Part shown: positions 1 through 10,820 of the stretch, in pieces
How the letters are laid out: the number at the start of each line of letters is the position of its first letter
Numbering within the stretch: position 1 is the stretch's first letter
Assembly (NCBI RefSeq): GCF_003369915.1
Contig: NC_046676.1
Coordinates: forward strand, 24,056,001 to 24,120,000
Direction: 5' to 3'
Length of the DNA stretch: 64,000 nt
From: Drosophila miranda
Taxonomy: Eukaryota > Arthropoda > Insecta > Diptera > Drosophilidae
The notes under the pieces: model-generated
What the model was told of the DNA's origin: nothing
Seen by the model: only the letters and a program-made list of their open reading frames with translations
The model's database searches: none
Made by a program: the position numbers and the translations under genes

Positions 1-3000
1 TGCTTTTCCAACTCCTTGCGATAGAAGAAAATGGCGCCATCAATGCGACGCCTGAGCAGCTCCTGCGTCTCGGTCGTCTCCGTCTCCCTCACGTACTCGC
101 GGGTGATATTCATGCGACAGCGATTCCGCCGTGTATAGGAACGCCTGGGCACGGCTACGGCACGACGGCAGAGATAGGGACGCGAAATGTAGTAGGTGTA
201 AATGTTGTCCAGCTCAACGCTGCGTTCATGCGGAGACGATATGCGAGGCTGTTGTTTGGAGGAGGGTGCAGAAGATGCGGAAGGTGCGGAAGGCGCGGGA
301 GATGCGGAAGGTGTCGAAGATGCGGAAGATACTGCTACCTTCGGCGTACACTCGTCTTTACGCACATTCTTTGGGGACTTGGGCAAAACAACTTTAGGCT
401 TTGTAACCAGCATCCCTTCTAGTTTCGGCAAAGGCGGCACCGGCAGTACCGTGGCCTCCTCCTTTTCAGCCACCGCCAGCTCGGGTGGGTTTTGCTTTTT
501 TCTGCCCCTCTTCTTAGGCTGTTGCTCCTCCGGTTGTCGTTCAAAGCTATAGTGCGCTCGGGTGGCCAGCTCTGGGTTGTAATGCGATACGGTCGCGTTC
601 CACTGCTCCTTCTCGATGATCACGGGCTTTCCCTCGGTGACCTCGCCGCCACAGAAGCACTTGTAAAGCTGATGAGTCATGCAGAAGGGTGCTATGTTGT
701 CCATATCGCGCAGGCGACGGATCGGAACAAAGCAATGCTTCAGCTTGGCCAGATCCGTGTCCTTCACGGTGCAGCTCTTGGTGAGAGCGGCAGCGGCATT
801 CTTGGCGCTAGCAGCAGCTGCCGCCGAAGCCGCCGCCGCAGCAGCTGCCGCCGTGGCAGCCGCAGTCACAGCATTCCTCTTCGATGTGGTCCGGGAGGGA
901 GAGACTATTTCGTCGTCGTCGTCAAACATGTTCGAGTCGTCAAAGTCTTCGTAGCGTTTGGGGGCCTTGGTGCAGCGTCGCTTCTTATCGCCCTGCGACT
1001 CGTTTATCAGCAGCGTCTCGTTATCCGTGAGCACCAGTGTCGAGGTGAAATCCTTCTCCATTTTGGCCAGTCGAGCAGTGGCCTTACGTCGCAAATTGAA
1101 CGCATCCTCGTTGGAGATGCTTCGCCCCTAAAACAAGCAAAAACACACAAAACGAATAAGTCTCACCCGAAAAGAGTTCGGAAGAGGTTCCAATGAGAGC
1201 TTACATCGGCCGTTTGCACTCGCATCACTCGGGACTGTTCGCCGCCCAGGCAATGACACGCGATTACGCAGTCGGCGCGTCCGCAATGGTCCCGCATCGG
1301 CAGCTCGGCTCCGCTCAGACTGGCACAAAGGCAGCCCAGCTGGCAGTGTTCCTTGATGCAAGGCTTTTTGGCTGCAAAAAGGATGCAGGATTAAAGGATT
1401 CCTGACTATGACCTCGAATGGGTTTAAATAGCACATACCATCCGCATTCCTGGCGGCCGCATCTATGATGGTGGCATTGAGACGACGCAACTCATTGGCC
1501 AGTCGCTTCTGCTTGGTGGGACGACGCTTCCAATTCCCCACGGACTTGTCATCTTCCTCCTTGAGGAGACTCAGGTCGGCGGCAGGCTTCGGTGGGCTGC
1601 TGATCGCTGCGGGCTCGTCCATTGTCAGAGTATCCTCGGTGATGAAGCTGTTCTCGCTGCAGCTGATGGCCACCGTGTTGATCATGTCATTAATCATGTT
1701 TGCACAGTCCAGCATTTCAGCGTCGGGCTCCTGGGGCAGAGCCTTATGGAAACCGAACTCTTGCAGCTTGTGTGGCTCCTGGTAGAAGCTGGGATCCATC
1801 TGTTCAGACCGATCTACGACGCGACGCACTAGGATGTGATTTCGATCGTTTGTATATGGAATAACGAAGGTGAAGCTCTTCCGTCTGCCGGCTGCCGTCT
1901 GGGAAGCCTGCTCCTCGGCCTCCTTCATGCAAACAGGCGGCTGCTGCTGCAGCGTCGACACACTAAACTCGGCCCACTCTCTGGTTATGTCATGATGGGG
2001 CAGAATATGCTGCAGATACCGCCTGGCAATCTCGTCCAGTGGCCGCCCCAGCTGTGGCATTACTTCCAGCTGGACAGTGGGCATGCTGACCACAGCCATG
2101 CTGCCGCCGGCCAGCAAAAGGGCTGCCGTGTCGTCATCCAATGGCTTCTGTAGCGGCTTCATCGACAGCGGACAGGGTGGAAAGATGGCAGATACTGGAT
2201 ACTGATTGAGCCGCTTGTGATGCATGGCATTCGTCGCTGTAGTGGGTAGAATATTCAGCTTGGGTTGAATCGCTGCGTCCAAGCACAGGTCGTTGCAATA
2301 GACTGTGGCCGCCTCCTGGGGCGTCAGTTTGCTCTTGTAAGGACGCTTCTCCCGCTGCAGATTGTTGCCTTGGGCACCTGGCAGGCGAACCCTCTTACCG
2401 TCCACCTGGATCACCTGTCGGCATCGGAAATAGAATTTTTCAGTCAATGGACAGCTGGAAGGCATTCAAAACTCACCTGATAATAATACTTTGACGTTTC
2501 AGTGGCCACATAGCTGGCCGCCTGCCAGCCCTGGCGGGTGAAAGGCATCTGAGTGGTGAGGGCCTGCAGGTGCTGCATCGCCGCAATCTTGACCTTCCGC
2601 TGGCGCTGCTTGCGCTGCAGCTCCCTGTAAATGTTGGCCTCGTTGTTAATGATGGCCATCTTTTGGTTCTTGGAGCGCTGCAGGTACGAACGACGCTCGG
2701 CCACCGTGCGGAGCCGCTGCAGGGCCTCGGGAACAGCTGGCATATCCATGGGTGGCGGCAAACTGTGTGAGGTTACCTGCCCGTCGTGACCCATGGGCTC
2801 CAGGAGTTTCTCCTTGTCATCGTTGATGTGATGCTCGCGCATGTACGCATCGAGAGATTCGCTGACGAAGGCCGAATTCCCCTCCAACGTCTTGCAGCTC
2901 TGTGGCACAATGGGAGTGAGCAGCATTCCCGGCTGATGGACGCTCTCATCGAAGCCGACAAAGTCGCCGCTGCCATCCTCTTCGGCTGTAAACGCAGGAA

Positions 3001-3853
3001 TGGACGCTGGACAGGTTTCAATAGGTAAATTCGATTCCCGGGCGTAGGAATTGACGCGCGCTTTATTGATCAGCATGTCCAAAAACTTGGTGCCACCGGA
3101 TTTCTCTGATTTCTCCGATTTGTCAGCTTTTTCGGTACTAGAGCAAGCACTGGTCTGGCTGGTATTCTCTTTGCTGGGAGTGGCTGGCGTAGGAGCATCT
3201 TCCTGGCCGGAAAACATTGATTCGGGTGACTTTGTGGGTGTCTTCTCGTCCGTCTCCTTTGAGGGGGCGATGTCCATTGGTTTAACGCATTCGCTCTGAC
3301 CATTGTCCTGGCCGATCCTTTCGGCATGCGATCCTATTTTGGCAGCAGTCTGACTGATCTCTTTGGCTTCGAGCATTTCGACATTTTTGTGTGAGTCTTC
3401 TATCAGGCAGAGAGTCCGTTTGCCAGTCTTGAGCAGCTCCAGTTGTTGCTTCATTTTCTTGGACAGCTCCTCGGCTGGCAGCGGCTCGGACACGTTGTAT
3501 AGCTCCGTCTCCTCGTGCTCCTCGATGTGGCCCATTTTCTTGTAATAGTTTACAATGCTAAATGACCATTTTCTGATGTTCTTCTTACGCCTCTTGATCA
3601 TCCGCTTGAGGCGCGGATCGAAGAGACAGATGCGAACGCGTTTCCGGATAACGACACGGTTGCTGCGTCGCATGCGCCAGGCGTAGTTCCGCAGGACACA
3701 GCGTGGCGTCAGGGCATAGATGATAAAGCGCTTCACGTTCCACCAATTGCGATTTAGGAATTCCCTGGACACCGGATATTTTCGTTTTAGGTGACGATAT
3801 TTGATCAATTGTTTGCCTTGTAATATGATAGGCGGCAGTTCGCTGCTAGTCAT
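1..3853 (-). CDS. Large cysteine-cluster protein, MGA-like (DUF4801 type), C-terminus beyond window
   Basis: Four exons read on the minus strand: 3853-2477, 2414-1439, 1371-1205 and 1127-1, with introns of about 60-80 bp and consistent frame (phases 0, 1, 0). The last exon runs off the window, so the C-terminus is missing. The N-terminal exon is basic (a tryptophan/arginine-rich start), followed by Ser/Glu-rich low-complexity sequence. The diagnostic part is the short third exon, which encodes a compact Cys/His cluster (PCIKEHCQLGCLC, then HCGRADC and CHC) like the cysteine-rich domain of MAX-gene-associated (MGA) proteins. The fourth exon carries an alanine tract near 785-860 and a second FCMTHQLYKCFC cluster near 640-690. 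A nuclear, chromatin-linked role is inferred from that family, not seen. I see no bHLH or T-box in the part present. The family call is from memory of the motif; the gene itself is certain. Confidence 0.6.
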
Positions 3854-6000
3854 GCTGTAAAATATTTACAAGCAAAAGTGTCCATTAGCCCCACGAAAAT
3901 AATTTATTTTCACTAAATCTATTGTACCCGCCCCAGGAAACGATCGACTGTATATTAATGGCCAGCACTTTTTTGATACAATGCACGATCACGTTTCGCA
4001 GGACCTGTCATTTTAAAATGAGTTGACAGCGTAATTCAGAAACTTAATTTTCATTTACATTTACCCGGTGGCGTGGCGTGGCCACATCTTGCGATGCTTT
4101 AATTGCGTTTAGGCGAAAGCAGGCTGGTGCATTACACATATAATTAAACAACTTTTAGCCAAGAAAAGTCTCGTAGCCACGTGCAGAATAACAAGCAGCG
4201 TGCTGCCGAGTTTGCCGCATGAATCTTGCAGTGGGTTGGCAGCACCGTCCGCCGGGGATACATATGTACATACATATACACCTGGAATAAACCGTATTCC
4301 CCGGCAATCATCGACATGTAGCATGCATCTTATTAATTGAAATAAATTACCACGCACTTCTTTCAACACTTCAAATATCACAGGAACGATATTGTTGCGA
4401 TTTGGTTTTGCGCCGTTTTCCCAGTCGCAGCAGTGCACACAAACACTCACACACAAGCAGACAGGGCAGGCGACAAGAGCCAGAACCATATGCACCAGCA
4501 GCCATCAACAAAAAATGTTACACTTTGATTTCTTTTCAGCACTGACGCCAGCCACAATAAACAATTGCATTGCCCAAAGGCATTGCGCATGTGTACACAA
4601 AATAGCTTTTATCAGTGCATGCAAACAATTTTTTTAAACGATTTATAATGCAGACAGCGCGTGCGAATTCGCGATCACAAAACAGCATTGATTCCAACCG
4701 AGTGAGTGACGCTGCCACCGTCAGATGTGTGTGTGTGTGTGTGTGTATGTGTGTTCTTTGCGTGCGTGAATATTGGGCAATTTCGGTTCCAGGCGTTCCC
4801 CTGGAATACATGGCAATGGCACACTGGCTGAACCAAATGTGGGCGGCGAGGGACTGGACCTAGATACATATATGTAAATATACATGTACTGTATGCTTAC
4901 GTTCGTTTGTAAACGTGTGCACTGATTACCGATGAATTATGTAAACCACAAATAAATGCAAAAGGAGCGGGAGACGAAGAAAGTCCTTACTTTTTTAACA
5001 CTGAAAATCGGCGTTTAAACGTGGAAAGTAGTGTATCTAGGTGGCGTACCTCCCTGAACCTTAGAACCGCGATCAAAGCTATATTTATTGAATCCTATTT
5101 TATATTACCACATCAAAATGCAACCATGTGCAACTGCATTTTATTCATGTTTTATTTTACGAAGTCGTCACTCAATTTCAGAAAATAACCTCAAAAGATT
5201 CCCACACTTCGTGTCAGTCAATCGACGTTAATACATCTTAAAACTTAAAAAAAAAACATTGATGTATCTGGTCATTGCAGGTTAATTTCCTTGCGACAAT
5301 ATAATTCGGTACAGAAGCGATCAAATACAAAACAAAATTCAACATGGCGTCTCTGGTCGTCAGCAGATACATACAGAACCGATCACATGCGTCACGCAAA
5401 AGCACCCCCTTTTGCGCGGCCATGTAGAAAAATCTCGAATAATAAAAATGTCCTTTTGCACAACTTATTGCTTTCAGATTATTTACCTGTACAAGCAGTG
5501 GCTATCCGCACCGTGCAAGTTCCGAAACAATCACAAATCCGTGTAGTTTTTACTATTTTACAAGCTATTTTCACAATTAATCAACAGCCAGCTCTCGTTG
5601 CTCACGTCGAAAAAAGCCAGCGAATACACACACAATGCGTGAGACACAGATGCGCACACAATGACGGGCTCGATAATTCCAATATGGAGACCGATAGCTG
5701 CCCGCCAAGGGGACCAACGTTTGCAACATTTGGAATGAAACGCAGGGTTGCATATTAGAGTTTGGTCTTTTTATAACTGGTATTTTCATTCTAGAGGAAA
5801 TGTGCAAACACAATTCGAAAATAAACCTGCACACCAGATAGAAATAAAGGGACAGTAACTAGATATGGAGGTCTTTTGACGGCAAACAAAGTCATTCAAT
5901 TTAAGCCTTGTCAACAATGCCCAATAAAAAAATGTTGCGCACGCTTCTTCTTGCGCTTTTTCATGGCAACTCTGTACGTCACCTGATTCCCGCACAAAAT
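3854..6000. other. Intergenic region, no gene recognised
   Basis: Upstream of the MGA-like gene and downstream of the longest mfl transcript. It contains GT/CA microsatellite (about 4725-4750) and AT-rich sequence with no credible splice-connected ORF. The open frames here (for example 5291-5758) lack codon structure and cross repeats. The promoter and leader of the MGA-like gene should lie in about 3854-4500, but I see no clear core element. A GTAATT donor-like site on the minus strand near 4350 could end a 5' leader exon; this is not established. Confidence 0.5.
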
Positions 6001-6490
6001 GCTCAGAGAGAAAAAAATGCGCAAGTGGAATTTTATTCTGTGGGTTCATTTATTTTGAGTTTTTATTCATTTAATTTTATATTTATATACAGTCAACGAA
6101 AGATAAGTCGTCAAATAAATATCAGCTATAACAAGTGCTTTAGAAATGAAACAAACCTTTTGCGATTACGTTTCTACGTGGTGAGGCAGGCCACTGTAAA
6201 TGAATAGAAAACGTGTCGGTTAGTTCTTTCTCAGGATAATCTTTATAAGCTTTTAGCATAGTTTTTATATTCAGTAGGACCTATTGGATTTTGTGTTGCG
6301 GTTATGTGAAAATCATGCCACATTATTCAGTTTTTTTTTAACATCATTTTAAAACAGAATCGGTTTTAAATGTATATAAATATTTACCTTGAACAATGTA
6401 GACAATCCGTACTTGAGCTGCAAAAGATAAGGAAGGAAAACTTTAGTCGATTGCAGAAAATATAAATGAATAATTAGTTATAACAAATTG

Positions 6491-6570
6491 AATTCAGTAA
6501 GACCAATCTCGCATTCAACAGGAGAAGTTTCATTTTTCAGATAGGGGCGAAAGTTTATAGCTCATCAGAG
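6491..6570 (-). ncRNA. Box C/D snoRNA, array copy 1
   Basis: Minus strand: C box TGATGA at 6567-6562, D' box CTGA directly after the guide CTTTCGCCCCTAT, and D box CTGA at 6497-6494. The 13-nt guide is fully complementary to the conserved 28S rRNA segment AUAGGGGCGAAAG. By the D'+5 rule it would methylate the second G of that GGGG. The guide matches the one I remember from human SNORD80, so the Drosophila family is probably Me28S-G1083. The base before TGATGA is C, a departure from the RUGAUGA consensus. Confidence 0.82.
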
Positions 6571-6751
6571 AGGGGAAAGTAGTGGACCTGTAAGTTCTGT
6601 ATATTCACCTTTGAGTTGGGCCGATTTTGTATAATCATCCAATGTGAGTAGCAAAGATTGGGACACATCTGGAAGAACAAACAAACAACAAAAAAAAAAG
6701 TTCAGTATAGAATCCTACAATATGTTGTCTATTCTATTGCGATGATAAATT

Positions 6752-6826
6752 TCAGTAAGACCAATCTCGCATTCAACAGGAGAAGTTTCATTTTTCAGAT
6801 AGGGGCGAAAGTTTATAGCTCATCAG
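6752..6826 (-). ncRNA. Box C/D snoRNA, array copy 2
   Basis: Near-identical to copy 1: C box at 6825-6820, D box at 6755-6752, same 28S guide. Lies about 258 bp from copy 1. Confidence 0.82.
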
Positions 6827-7007
6827 AGAAGGGAAAGTAGTGGACCTGTAAATTCTGTATATTCACCTTTGAGTTGGGCCGATTTTGTATAATCATCCAA
6901 TGTGAGTAGCAAAGATTGGGACACATCTGGAAGAACAAACAAACAAAAAAAATACGTTCAGTATAGAATCCTACAATATGTTGTCTATTCTATTGCGATG
7001 ATAAATT

Positions 7008-7082
7008 TCAGTAAGACCAATCTCGCATTCAACAGGAGAAGTTTCATTTTTCAGATAGGGGCGAAAGTTTATAGCTCATCAG
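7008..7082 (-). ncRNA. Box C/D snoRNA, array copy 3
   Basis: C box at 7081-7076, D box at 7011-7008, same guide. Spacing 256 bp from copy 2. Copies 1-3 share the variant GCTATAAAC after the C box. Confidence 0.82.
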
Positions 7083-7258
7083 AGAGGGGAAAGTAGTGGA
7101 CCTGTAAATTCTGTATATTCACCTTTAAGATGGGCTTATCTTGGGTAGTCATTCAGAGTGAGTAGCAAAGATTGGGAGACATCTGGAAGAATAATACAAT
7201 AAATATTTTTATTATAGAATCCTGTAATATATTGTCTATTCTATAGCGATGGTAAATT

Positions 7259-7333
7259 TCAGTAAGACCAATCTCGCATTCAACAGGAGAAGTTTCATTT
7301 TTCAGATAGGGGCGAAAGTTTAATGCTCATCAT
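7259..7333 (-). ncRNA. Box C/D snoRNA, array copy 4
   Basis: C box at 7332-7327 preceded by A (full RUGAUGA), D box at 7262-7259, same guide. Copies 4-7 share the variant GCATTAAAC after the C box. Confidence 0.85.
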
Positions 7334-7501
7334 AGGAAATACATTGCGTAGAATACAACAGATTATTTCTCTCACCTTATCTTGTGGGTGACAGAATCCA
7401 GATCCATCAACGGCTTTCCAGCGACTGCAAGAGATAAAAAGAAACGTTAGTTAGATTTGTTTATTTGCTAATAGAAGTTCAAAATGATAGAAATGTTTTT
7501 T

Positions 7502-7576
7502 TCAGTAAGACCAATCTCGCATTCAACAGGAGAAGTTTCATTTTTCAGATAGGGGCGAAAGTTTAATGCTCATCAT
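7502..7576 (-). ncRNA. Box C/D snoRNA, array copy 5
   Basis: C box at 7575-7570, D box at 7505-7502, same guide. The 243-bp unit containing copy 5 and its neighbouring exon is nearly identical to the unit of copy 4. Confidence 0.85.
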
Positions 7577-7744
7577 AGGAAATACATTGCGTAGAATACA
7601 ACAGATTATTTCTCTCACCTTATCTTGTGGGTGACAGAATCCAGATCCATCAACGGCTTTCCAGCGACTGCAAGAGATAAAAAGAAACGTTAGTTAGATT
7701 TGTTTATTTGCTAATAGAAGTTCAAAATGATAGAAATGTTTTTT

Positions 7745-7819
7745 TCAGTAAGACCAATCTCGCATTCAACAGGAGAAGTTTCATTTTTCAGATAGGGGCG
7801 AAAGTTTAATGCTCATCAC
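7745..7819 (-). ncRNA. Box C/D snoRNA, array copy 6
   Basis: C box at 7818-7813 preceded by G (full RUGAUGA), D box at 7748-7745, same guide. 243 bp from copy 5. Confidence 0.85.
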
Positions 7820-8005
7820 AAGAATAATTACCAGAGAAGCACTCCAGAGAGGCACTCACGACACTCACCTTATAATTTTGCTGAAATTTAGTCTTACGTC
7901 GGGCCACTGGTTTCTCCAAGCTGGAAATAGTTGCAAAATTATATCCATCAGGAACATATTAGTGTCGGATATGGAACTCTCAAAATTGCTTGCTTGCTTA
8001 TTCAT

Positions 8006-8080
8006 TCAGTAAGACCAATCTCGCATTCAACAGGAGAAGTTTCATTTTTCAGATAGGGGCGAAAGTTTAATGCTCATCAT
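8006..8080 (-). ncRNA. Box C/D snoRNA, array copy 7
   Basis: C box at 8079-8074 preceded by A, D box at 8009-8006, same guide. It is the copy nearest the coding part of mfl, flanked by the single-copy exons 8177-8140 and 7920-7869. Confidence 0.85.
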
Positions 8081-8453
8081 AAGGCAGCAGCAAAAGCAGA
8101 ATTTGACAGAACTTTTAATCAATTTCAAATTGAACTTACCTTTAGTTGGGTTTAATGTCTGGCTGCTCACTGAAAAGCTAAACAGAACTGAACTACTGGG
8201 AATATAATACAGACAATATTTAGATTCTGCTGGTATATGTACAATAAAATATATAAAATTTATTGCATTGCGAATGTCACCTAAATGCATCTGAAATTTG
8301 TTTGCATTTCTAAACATAAAAACACTTGTTTGTAAAGATAGACTCCTCTTTAAGCTTAACCACTAAGAAAATGTGTTGAAAATAATAATTAGATCTCTAC
8401 AAAAAATCGTAGAGCTCTCTTAGAAAACCTAATCCTATAGGAACATACATATC

Positions 8454-10705
8454 CTATTCCTGAGCTTCTTCTCTTTCCCTATCCTTATCCTTCTTCTTCT
8501 TCTTTTTCTTCTCCTTCTCTACTGGCTCCACATCAGCCGTTGCCTCCTCCTCCGCCGCGGGGGCCTCTTCTTCGCCCTTGTGCTTCTTCTTCTTCTTCTT
8601 TTTGTCAGTTTTGGCAGAAGAATCTTCAGCTCCCGTTCCCTGTGCTGCCTCCTCGGTACTGGAGGTGCTCAGTTTGCGCTGAAAAGTATGTATTTGATAA
8701 GTGAAAAAAGTATAACATAGAAGGTAATGTATAATCCCCACCTTGGACGGTTCGTCCGAGCCATTGGAGTGGGTTTCTTTGACGGGTGTCTGTGGGGCCA
8801 CTGCCGCCGCTGGCTTCTTGGCATTGTAGTCGACAAAGCCGGTGAGCCATTCTTTAGGCGTGTTCTCATTGGGCCTGCCAAACTTGTCCAATTTTCCGAC
8901 AGCGATGAGTGCCTTCTTAGCGGAAGCCTTGGGACCCAATCCCCACTTACGCGGATATATATCGCGCTCCATTATCACACGCTTTATCTTGGCCACAACG
9001 CCATGATCACACGACGACATGGTGGCCGTGGTCATCAGAGCAATGGCCAGGCAAATGGCCTCACCCTTGGTTGTGCATATGACAATCTCCTGATCGATCT
9101 CAATGCCATCCTCATAGCGCAGGACACCAGGCAACATGATTTTGGCGCCATAGCACACAGCATTCACCTAAGAGAAGAGCAGCATCAGCATACAGATTTG
9201 CAAGTTGTGTCGAAGATGATTTCGAATTCGGTCGGGCTTGGAAGTGTAGTCTGAAATTTCTTTGTCGAGTGCGCAGGAAAGAGCGCTGCCCAACATACAC
9301 ACATCAGCACCTTTACTGTTCCCAATCAAAGTCACAGACGCTTATGGGGGATACGGGCGTCTGCCGGCTTAATATCATGGGGTCATGGGGAATCAAAAGT
9401 GTAGAAACACTGTTGAACACTTACCGAACTGTCCTTCATTATGATGCGCTTGTGGTTGACCAGCAGACCCTCCAACGGTTTTATCACACGACGCAGCATC
9501 GACTCGTCCTTGTGGTTCTCGTACAGCCACATGGCATCGAGGACGTCATGCATGGTTACCATGCCGTCGCCCTCCGATTGAATGCCCGAACGCACACGAC
9601 GCAGTTCCAACATTTGACCGCCAACGCCCAGGACTAGACCCAGATGGACGCACATGGTACGGATGTAGGAGCCGGCCTCGCAACTAACCCAAAAAACACC
9701 TAAACGTGAGTAGGGGGCAGATATTGTGGTGTTGGGGCATTGGGAGGGGAGAGAAGATACAGAGATGTTTTAACTAATAACTGTGCATTTGCATGTATGG
9801 GCAAATACTGAGATTTTTTACTGTACTAGCCGAAGCATCCAGCACGTCCCTGCCATACAGATTCATTCAAGCAGCGACGCACAAGCTTCGAATCGAATAA
9901 AATTAAATACAAATAAAACGAAAACTTACCCATATTGCGACTCTCATCGTAGTCCAACAGCTTGCTGTCGTACACTGTACGCACTCGGAGCTGTCGCTTG
10001 ACGGCCGAGATAAGCGGGGGACGCTGGAAGAGAGCACCGCGCAGCTTCTCCAAGCCCTGACGCACTTTGGCCACCGATTCAACAGCACCATGGAGCTTAA
10101 AAATAGCCACATACTCCTTGCCGGCACTCTGTTGCGACTTCACTAGACGCGTGGCGCGGTCGATGCAGACAATCAAGCAACCTGCCGAGCAGAGCACAAC
10201 ACATGTGCGTTGGTATTTGGAGGTTATGTTGAGGCGGCACATGCGTATCGCTTACCTGTAACCTTCGGATCCAAGGTTCCCGAATGTCCAGTCTTCTCTA
10301 CCTTGAGAATCTTCTTAATCCAGGCCACCACCTCATGGGAGCTGGGATTGGACGGCTTATCCAGGTTGATGAAGCCCGTCTTCATGTACTCTTTGATGTC
10401 GCGGTTGAGGGGCGAGGAGCCATGTGCCAGGGGCGTATAGTGATTGGATCGAATATTTAGTTTGTCGAAGTTCTTCAAAAGCAACGGCCATTGCGATGTG
10501 TCCAGCTCGGCTATCTTCGACGAGGGTTTTATTTGAAAATTACCCTGCTTTTGCAGCGTGCCAATATCGTCGGCATCCACTGGCTCCTCCTTGATCTTCT
10601 TCCTTCGCTTCTCTTTGCGTACATCTGCAACGATTCGCAGCGATGCCTCTTGTAATCCTAGCACTAGGTTTAGTCATCACTTTGCTACTCACCACCATCA
10701 GCCAT
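8454..10705 (-). CDS. mfl: Dyskerin / minifly, H/ACA snoRNP pseudouridine synthase
   Basis: Six exons on the minus strand: 10705-10693 (MADG), 10624-10256, 10181-9930, 9699-9425, 9167-8742 and 8678-8454, giving about 519 codons in frame. Order: lysine-rich N-terminus; the dyskerin-like and TruB catalytic domain, with the catalytic-Asp motif [11 protein letters not shown] spanning the exon 2/3 junction; [35 protein letters not shown]; then a PUA domain in exon 5 and a Lys/Glu-rich nuclear/nucleolar tail in exon 6. The enzyme isomerises uridine in rRNA and snRNA within box H/ACA particles (with Nhp2, Nop10, Gar1) in the nucleolus. Introns are 60-260 bp; intron 4 contains a candidate H/ACA RNA. 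An AATAAA on the minus strand near 8264-8259 could end the short transcript; longer ones would run on through the snoRNA introns. Everything required for activity appears intact. Confidence 0.96.
9242..9394 (-). ncRNA. Candidate box H/ACA snoRNA in mfl intron 4
   Basis: Minus-strand fold by eye: a 5' hairpin with a perfect 7-bp inner stem (CAGACGC/GCGTCTG, at 9335-9341 and 9357-9363) and a short lower TTCCC/GGGAA stem; an H box ACAGTA (ANANNA) at 9319-9314; a 3' hairpin closed by CTGA/TCAG and TGTTGG/TCGACA; then ACA three bases before the proposed 3' end (ACACTT, 9247-9242). Length of about 150 nt and position wholly inside an intron suit the class. From memory, D. melanogaster mfl carries the H/ACA RNA snoH1 in an intron. 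No rRNA target was worked out. Confidence 0.5.
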
Positions 10706-10820
10706 TTTTACTTATAAAAATTTTAAAACGCTTGTGCACGCGGTGCTTGGTGGAAGAAAAAGAAAAAAATGGACGATCCAAAGAACACGTGTTGCGATGA
10801 GTGTGGCCACTCAGAAATAT
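10706..10820 (-). promoter_or_regulatory. mfl promoter with Myc-type E-box and Motif 1-like site
   Basis: Immediately upstream of the mfl start codon. CACGTG at 10786-10791 is a canonical Myc/Max E-box; mfl/Nop60B is a ribosome-biogenesis gene of the kind Myc drives in flies. A GTGGCCACAC element at 10801-10810 resembles the M1BP Motif 1, and a GGTATATTT (Motif 6-like) element follows at about 10816-10826, which is the first unit of the tandem repeat. The start site is not fixed. Confidence 0.55.

Larger units (their letters stand above)
6050..8177 (-). ncRNA. mfl: 3' non-coding exons of the long mfl transcript, hosting the C/D snoRNA array
   Basis: On the minus strand, short stretches with good acceptor and donor signals alternate with the snoRNAs: 8177-8140, 7920-7869, 7667-7619, 7424-7376, 7182-7123, 6926-6867, 6668-6609, 6417-6388 and a terminal exon starting at 6193. 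None has a conserved frame. Exons 7667-7619 and 7424-7376 are identical to each other. Exons 6926-6867 and 6668-6609 are essentially identical, and 7182-7123 is a diverged third copy. Each intron of about 190-200 bp holds exactly one snoRNA, the usual one-snoRNA-per-intron plan. Several TTTATT motifs near 6047-6070 (AATAAA on the minus strand) could end the transcript. From memory, D. melanogaster mfl also makes long transcripts whose 3' introns hold C/D snoRNAs. How the coding exons join this series (which donor is used) is not resolved. Confidence 0.7.

Noticed and set aside
492-1196. 234-codon plus-strand ORF at the left edge
   Set aside because: Antisense to exons of the MGA-like gene, whose minus-strand frame carries the Cys clusters and correct splice phases.
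6658-7096. ORFs of 60-64 codons over the snoRNA repeats as a repeated small protein
   Set aside because: They read the strand opposite to the snoRNAs; their repetition follows from the snoRNA and exon duplication, and they break in other copies.
9700-9929. mfl intron 3 as a second H/ACA snoRNA
   Set aside because: It has an ACAGTA H-box-like motif, a short ATTTGC/GCAAAT hairpin and an ACA, but I could not find lower stems or a convincing 5' hairpin.
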